Source: Bacillota bacterium | Lineage (GTDB): Bacteria > Bacillota > Bacilli > Alicyclobacillales > Alicyclobacillaceae | Length of the DNA stretch: 10,793 bases | NCBI GenBank assembly: GCA_021820805.1 | Contig: JAKADF010000066.1 | Coordinates: 1 to 10,793 of the forward strand | Direction: 5' to 3' | In this document: in pieces, positions 7,660 through 10,793 of the stretch | Numbering within the stretch: position 1 is the stretch's first letter | Layout: the number at the start of each line of letters is the position of its first letter | Position numbers and translations under genes: made by a program | The notes under the pieces: generated by a model | What the model saw: only the letters and a program-made list of their open reading frames with translations | The model's database searches: none | Told to the model about the DNA's origin: nothing

Positions 7660-7669
7660 GCGCATCACA
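7654..7669. promoter_or_regulatory. Fnr/Crp- or Rex-like operator candidate
   Basis: On the minus strand this reads TGTGA, six bases, TCACG, matching nine of ten bases of the TGTGA-N6-TCACA palindrome used by Fnr/Crp-family regulators. The same core lies within the Rex consensus TTGTGA-N6-TCACAA. Both families control respiratory genes in Gram-positive bacteria. It overlaps the -35 of the proximal qoxA promoter candidate. Assignment to a particular regulator is inference. Confidence 0.4.
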
Positions 7670-7680
7670 GTAACTCAGTT

Positions 7681-7709
7681 GGTTCTAAGGTATAAGGAAT
7701 ACTAGAACC
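7681..7709 (-). promoter_or_regulatory. 29-base stem-loop near the start of the qoxA transcript
   Basis: The outer arms GGTTCTA and TAGAACC are perfect, the inner arms GTAT and ATAC are perfect, and a two-base bulge (AG) interrupts one side. The loop is AAGGA on the plus strand. It would lie about 11 bases from the 5' end of a transcript begun at the distal promoter candidate. It may act as an mRNA 5' protector, an RNA-binding target or a DNA operator. Confidence 0.45.
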
Positions 7710-7726
7710 ATGATTAAGATACATGA

Positions 7727-7755
7727 CATATAAGCTCCCGAATAGTCTTTATCAA
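7727..7755 (-). promoter_or_regulatory. Candidate distal promoter of the qox operon (P1)
   Basis: On the minus strand TTGATA (7755-7750) and TATATG (7732-7727) are spaced by exactly 17 bases. The -35 matches five of six consensus bases and the -10 four. The start would be near 7720, leaving a leader of about 155 bases. The 19-bp dyad at 7771-7789 would be centred about 60 bases upstream of this start, a usual place for an activator. Confidence 0.45.
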
Positions 7756-7770
7756 TGATTTTGGACTGTG

Positions 7771-7789
7771 TTTTAAACATAGTTTAAAA
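7771..7789. promoter_or_regulatory. Perfect 19-bp dyad, operator candidate
   Basis: TTTTAAAC and GTTTAAAA flank ATA, an inverted repeat with eight perfect pairs and a 3-base centre. It lies between the divergent genes qoxA and the membrane protein at 7948, upstream of the qox promoter candidate. I could not match it to a known operator: it differs from Fnr, Rex, CcpA and ResD consensus sites. A dimeric DNA-binding regulator is the simplest reading. Confidence 0.5.
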
Positions 7790-7825
7790 TCTTGTCGAAA
7801 CTTTTACAATAAATTACATTTTCTT

Positions 7826-7854
7826 TTGCTTTATTTCTTCTTCTTATATATAAA
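7826..7854 (+). promoter_or_regulatory. Candidate promoter of the rightward membrane-protein gene
   Basis: TTGCTT (7826-7831) and TATAAA (7849-7854) are separated by 17 bases. The -10 matches five of six bases but the -35 only three. A second TATAAT at 7911-7916 lacks a good -35. Both point at the gene starting at 7948. The region is very AT-rich, so chance matches are likely. Confidence 0.3.
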
Positions 7855-7928
7855 AGGCAAATTTACAATTACATCCTTCTCATTTCAAGAATGATATTAC
7901 ATTTATCTAATATAATTAATTAGCCCAA

Positions 7929-7938
7929 CCTAATTAGG
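7929..7938 (+). repeat. Palindrome overlapping the ribosome binding site at 7936-7941
   Basis: CCTAATTAGG is a perfect 10-bp palindrome whose last bases form the start of the AGGAGG ribosome binding site of the next gene. TAATTAG occurs again at 7917-7923, so the 7-base unit is repeated at a 14-base spacing. It could be a binding site or simply AT-rich chance. Confidence 0.3.
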
Positions 7939-7947
7939 AGGCACTAT

Positions 7948-8343
7948 ATGAAATACGTACGGATCTCTAGTTTGTTTTTAATTGCATCTATCATTCAAGG
8001 GCTAATTGTGTTTTTGGGTGAAAGTTCCGGATTTTCACAATTTGATATAGAGTTTACTGCTGGGCGATTAGTACATCATGTGTTGGTTGGACAATTTGGA
8101 GGTTATGCACTGCTGTTTCTCTCCAATTACATAAAACAACTGACCAAGTTTCCTCCATTCTTGGTTGGTATTTTGTTTGGAATTCTAAATTGGTTAATTT
8201 TAATTTTGGCAGGTACGATGAGCGGATTGATTCAACCATCATGGCTGCAGTTTGGTGGAATTGCAACAACGCTGTTCGCGTTTATTGTCTATGGAACCAT
8301 TGTTGGAATAACTGTATTTCGAGTGCAGCGGGCTAAAATATAA
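7948..8343 (+). CDS. Uncharacterised four-span membrane protein
   Basis: A 131-residue, highly hydrophobic protein with four predicted membrane spans at about 6-24, 45-62, 70-94 and 101-124. Two short loops carry polar residues: a 25-42 loop with acidic residues and H43-H44 at its end, and a KQLTK segment at 63-67. Glycine-rich stretches such as GILFGILNW (74-82) and VYGTIVGITVF (114-124) are loosely reminiscent of small DUF1440/DUF6789-like membrane families, but I cannot assign it. The start is firm: AGGAGG with a 6-base spacer to ATG. It is divergent from the quinol oxidase operon, sharing its control region, and lies 38 bases before the ytxJ-like start, probably in one transcript. No function is claimed. 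Confidence 0.8.
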   Translation: MKYVRISSLFLIASIIQGLIVFLGESSGFSQFDIEFTAGRLVHHVLVGQFGGYALLFLSNYIKQLTKFPPFLVGILFGILNWLILILAGTMSGLIQPSWLQFGGIATTLFAFIVYGTIVGITVFRVQRAKI

Positions 8344-8356
8344 GGCTAAAATATAT
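8331..8356 (+). repeat. 13-bp tandem duplication across a stop codon
   Basis: GGCTAAAATATAA at 8331-8343 is followed at once by GGCTAAAATATAT at 8344-8356, 12 of 13 bases identical. The first copy encodes the last residues and stop of the membrane protein. The second copy falls in the spacer before ytxJ and is out of frame. It looks like a slippage or small duplication event. Confidence 0.7.
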
Positions 8357-8381
8357 TAATAAGAAGAAAGGAGGAGCAACA

Positions 8382-8393
8382 ATGGCTGAATAG
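8382..8393 (+). other. Natural ytxJ start followed by in-frame TAG at codon 4
   Basis: AAAGGAGG (8367-8374), a near-complete complement of the 16S rRNA end, stands 7 bases before ATG. The frame reads M-A-E-stop and then continues without interruption into the ytxJ homology (REIQTIEEWDEV and the open part from 8427). The residues after the TAG are of the kind usual at the N-terminus of this family, so the amber codon interrupts the original gene rather than ending a separate one. Confidence 0.85.
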
Positions 8394-8426
8394 AGAGAAA
8401 TACAAACGATTGAGGAATGGGACGAG

Positions 8427-8726
8427 GTGTTCAAATCCTCAAGTCAAAAACCCGTACTTTTATTTAAACATAGTACCCGGTGTCCAATCAGTGCACATGC
8501 TTGGAGAGAGTATCAAGCTTTCGTCGAAAGTACTACTCACCATGAGATGGACTACATCATGGTTCGAGTGATACAGTCGCGAGACGTGTCCAATAAAATT
8601 GAACAAGACCTTGGTGTTAAGCATGAATCTCCCCAAGCAATCCTAATCAAGAGTCAAACGGCCAAATGGCATGAATCTCACAGTAAAATCACGAAAAAGC
8701 AACTTGATTCTGTAACGGAAGAGTAA
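8427..8726 (+). CDS. ytxJ: YtxJ-like monothiol bacilliredoxin, interrupted near its N-terminus
   Basis: A thioredoxin-fold protein of the bacillithiol-system redox family (YtxJ/DUF2847). These are thought to reduce protein-bacillithiol mixed disulfides in the cytoplasm. The hallmark is FKHSTRCPIS, whose cysteine is the only one in the protein and its presumed nucleophile. HESPQAI supplies the cis-proline loop, and the C-terminal segment WHESHSKITKKQL is typical. The open frame from GTG 8427 gives 99 residues. Extended to ATG 8382 it would be 114 codons, near the usual family length, but codon 4 is TAG. The GTG has GAGG about 11 bases upstream and might serve for re-initiation, yielding a protein missing part of the first strand and helix. 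It may equally be a young pseudogene or reflect a sequence error. Confidence 0.8.
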   Translation: MFKSSSQKPVLLFKHSTRCPISAHAWREYQAFVESTTHHEMDYIMVRVIQSRDVSNKIEQDLGVKHESPQAILIKSQTAKWHESHSKITKKQLDSVTEE

Positions 8727-8738
8727 CCCTAAATACCT

Positions 8739-10706
8739 TTAATTCACTGCAGCATTGTTATATGGTTTGATTTGATGGCGATTCGCTGCAAAGGATGCAG
8801 GTCGATACACATGTTGATACCAAAGTTCTAAGCACAGTATTGTCCATAATAAACGAGCAGCTCGACGTTTGCCGGATGGCGAAACTGCGAATAGCTGCTC
8901 TATTTGCTTTGGTCGATAAATATCCCGAATAAAAGCATTTGGATTCAATAATATCGACTGTGCAAAATCCTTCCACTCGTGAAACATCCATGCAGTTAAA
9001 GGTACCGGAAACCCAGCCTTTTTGGCGTGCAGTATGGAATTGGGGACAAGGCCTATAAGTGCCTGACGAACAGCCCACTTCCCTCGATTACGATACAGTT
9101 TTTCTTTATCGCTCATCTGCAGTGCAAATTCTACAATTGGACGATTTAGAAATGGCACGCGCAGTTCAATGGAATTTGCCATCGAAATTTTATCCGATTT
9201 AACTAAGGTATTCTCTGGAAGCCATGCCACCAAGTCAAAGTTAGTTATTTGGCTGAGAACACTTTGATCTTGTACCGTGTTAAGTATTTGTTCAACATAC
9301 ACCACCGGATCGACAATTCCGTGGTTTCCTATATATTTCTCATTTAATAGGCCTTGCAGTTCTTTAAACGAACACACTTGCCCGACTCCCCTGTACCAAC
9401 TTGATGGTTTATTCAAGGAACGTGTCAAGAGGCCCTGTCCGGGAAAACCGAATTTTAATGCAGCTGCAAGGGCAAATCTTCGAAAACTTTTCGGCACTAA
9501 GTTCGCTTTTTTTAGCCAATTCACTTGCTTATATACTTCATACCCATTAAATAACTCGTCAAGGCCTTCTCCGCTGTATACTACTTTTAACCCCGCCTGC
9601 TTCGCCAAGCGAGTAGCAAACCACAAGGGAATGGCAGTTGGATCCGCCACCGGTTCATCAAGTGCAGCTACAATCTTTGGCAAACAATCTATTACCTCGT
9701 GTGCAGTAACACGTTCAAAAATATGCTCTGCACCATAAAGTCCTGCTACTTTGGCGGCCTGTTCAATTTCGTTATATTCCGATTCTGGAGTTGAATCGTG
9801 AGGGCGAGCAAAAGATACCGTAATTGCATGCGGATCATTTGTGATATAGTTTCGCTGTATCGCTAAGAGAGCCGTTGAATCCATACCACCGCTGAGTAAG
9901 ATTCCCGACTTTACCTCAGATGTAAACTGACTGTCAACCGCATCAAGCAAGGCAGCTCGCAGTCCCTTTATTCTTTCCCGTCGAACATGTATCTTTGGAG
10001 ACTGTTCTGAACATGTTGGCTGAAGATTCCAGTAGAAGTCCGAAGCAATGCTATTTTCCTCAATTACCATATACTCTGCAGGCCTGAGCTTTCGAATTCC
10101 GCTGACTACTGTCGTATCTCCTGGCACGAAACGCAAGCAGTTATATGCACTAAACCCGCCTTGATCAATACTAGCGTCGACCTTGGGCAATGTTAAAATT
10201 GCCCTCATTTCTGAGGCAAATGCAATACTATTTTCGAATTCCGCCATATAGAGAGGCTTAACACCCATCCTATCTCGCGCTACAAGCAACCTCTCGGTTT
10301 TACTATCCCACAATATAAATGCAAAAATCCCTTCCAAATGCTGAAGACAGCCAAGCCGGAACTGTTCATACAAATGAACAATTACTTCAACATCTGAATT
10401 CGTAGAAAATGTGTGACCTGATTCCGTTAGCAAAATACGTAAAGATGAATAATTATAAATTTCGCCGTTACAAATCACAGCAATTGTATGATCTTCATTC
10501 CAAATTGGTTGTTTTCCCGAATCTCCGCCTACAATAGCCAAACGAACCATCCCAAGTGCAACACGATGGCTTAAATACATTCCTTCCCCATCTGGACCGC
10601 GGTGCCTCATACAATTCATCATAGTTTGTACCAAATTTTTGTGACTGGCTAAATCTCCGAAATTGAGTGTAGAAGATTTATTGTAAATGGCCGCAATACC
10701 ACACAT
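8739..10706 (-). CDS. asnB: Asparagine synthase (glutamine-hydrolysing)
   Basis: A 655-residue two-domain enzyme that makes asparagine from aspartate, ATP and glutamine. The N-terminal class II glutamine amidotransferase domain (about 2-195) has the nucleophile C2 (MCGI), RHRGPDGEG at 34-42, R55, NGEIYN at 80-85 and D105, matching the glutaminase site residues of E. coli AsnB. The C-terminal synthetase domain has the pyrophosphate loop SGGMDST at 272-278 (most family members have leucine where this has methionine), and later SMANSIELRVPFLN and KKAGFPVPL. C2 requires this exact ATG, with TAGGA 10 bases upstream. Length is similar to B. subtilis AsnB. Paralogues in this family also amidate peptides or surface polymers, so a role outside amino acid synthesis is possible. 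It converges on ytxJ with a 12-base gap and no visible terminator. Confidence 0.9.
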   Translation of the reverse strand: MCGIAAIYNKSSTLNFGDLASHKNLVQTMMNCMRHRGPDGEGMYLSHRVALGMVRLAIVGGDSGKQPIWNEDHTIAVICNGEIYNYSSLRILLTESGHTFSTNSDVEVIVHLYEQFRLGCLQHLEGIFAFILWDSKTERLLVARDRMGVKPLYMAEFENSIAFASEMRAILTLPKVDASIDQGGFSAYNCLRFVPGDTTVVSGIRKLRPAEYMVIEENSIASDFYWNLQPTCSEQSPKIHVRRERIKGLRAALLDAVDSQFTSEVKSGILLSGGMDSTALLAIQRNYITNDPHAITVSFARPHDSTPESEYNEIEQAAKVAGLYGAEHIFERVTAHEVIDCLPKIVAALDEPVADPTAIPLWFATRLAKQAGLKVVYSGEGLDELFNGYEVYKQVNWLKKANLVPKSFRRFALAAALKFGFPGQGLLTRSLNKPSSWYRGVGQVCSFKELQGLLNEKYIGNHGIVDPVVYVEQILNTVQDQSVLSQITNFDLVAWLPENTLVKSDKISMANSIELRVPFLNRPIVEFALQMSDKEKLYRNRGKWAVRQALIGLVPNSILHAKKAGFPVPLTAWMFHEWKDFAQSILLNPNAFIRDIYRPKQIEQLFAVSPSGKRRAARLLWTILCLELWYQHVYRPASFAANRHQIKPYNNAAVN

Positions 10707-10729
10707 TTATGCCGATTCCTACCTTCCAT

Positions 10730-10793
10730 TTAGCGACGGCCCAAAAGGGAACGCATTCGTAAAAACCTACTCTTCAAGAAACACACCCGTACA
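10730..10793 (-). CDS. Possible 3' end of an upstream gene, cut by the window edge
   Basis: One minus-strand frame is open from the right edge to a TAA at 10732-10730, giving about 20 residues ending in the basic sequence LRMRSLLGRR. The other two frames contain stops. If real, it would end 23 bases before asnB and form an operon with it. Twenty open codons can arise by chance, so this is weak and no product can be named. Confidence 0.25.
   Translation of the reverse strand, partial: VRVCFLKSRFLRMRSLLGRR

Noticed and set aside
8727..8738. Bidirectional terminator between convergent ytxJ and asnB
   Set aside because: The 12-base gap contains no inverted repeat, and I see no hairpin with a T run in the flanking coding ends.
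9277..9738. 153-codon plus-strand open frame inside asnB
   Set aside because: It lies antisense to a well-conserved asparagine synthase domain, has no family features, and appears to be a shadow of the real frame.
1..10793. CRISPR arrays, tRNA or rRNA genes, insertion sequences or phage genes
   Set aside because: I found no repeat-spacer pattern, no cloverleaf-like sequence with a recognisable T-arm, and no transposase or integrase frame. The window reads as ordinary chromosome.

Overview
The window looks like a chromosomal segment of a Bacillota (Firmicutes) bacterium. The evidence is strong AGGAGG-type ribosome binding sites, frequent GTG starts, a YtxJ-type bacilliredoxin (bacillithiol is a Bacillota thiol), and a qox-type quinol oxidase arranged as in Bacillus. 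The moderate GC content and the mixture of Qox-like and Cyo-like features would suit an Alicyclobacillaceae-like lineage, but that placement is only an inference.

Layout. (1) 105-1163, minus: a TDT/TehA/SLAC1-family anion transporter. (2) 1212-1491: intergenic, holding a clear intrinsic terminator (1403-1436, minus) that ends the next operon. (3) 1492-7563, minus: a seven-gene respiratory operon transcribed right to left as qoxA, qoxB, qoxC, qoxD, ctaB, ctaA and a previously untracked 46-codon single-span membrane protein. The qox genes are tightly packed and probably translationally coupled. (4) 7564-7947: a divergent regulatory region of 384 bp, rich in dyads: a 19-bp perfect inverted repeat, a Fnr/Rex-like half-site pair, two hairpins and candidate promoters in both directions. 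(5) 7948-8343, plus: an uncharacterised four-span membrane protein, followed by a ytxJ-like bacilliredoxin gene. The natural ATG of ytxJ has a perfect Shine-Dalgarno sequence but is followed by an in-frame TAG at codon 4. (6) 8739-10706, minus: a glutamine-hydrolysing asparagine synthase, convergent with ytxJ. Its upstream neighbour may just enter the window at the right edge.

How the genes fit together. QoxABCD form a proton-pumping heme-copper menaquinol oxidase. Subunit II has no CuA cysteines, and subunit I carries the four quinol-site residues known from E. coli CyoB. CtaB farnesylates heme B to heme O and CtaA oxidises heme O to heme A, so the operon encodes both the enzyme and the supply of its special heme. 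This favours an aa3-type (or ba3-type) enzyme over bo3. The terminal 46-aa protein could be an accessory subunit or assembly factor, by analogy with the small proteins attached to other oxidases. The operator-like elements upstream of qoxA suggest control by oxygen or redox state.

Most of the window is well-understood respiratory biology. The points most worth a second look are the amber codon in ytxJ, the small membrane ORF at the end of the oxidase operon, the structured divergent control region, and the heme A synthase lacking its second cysteine pair.
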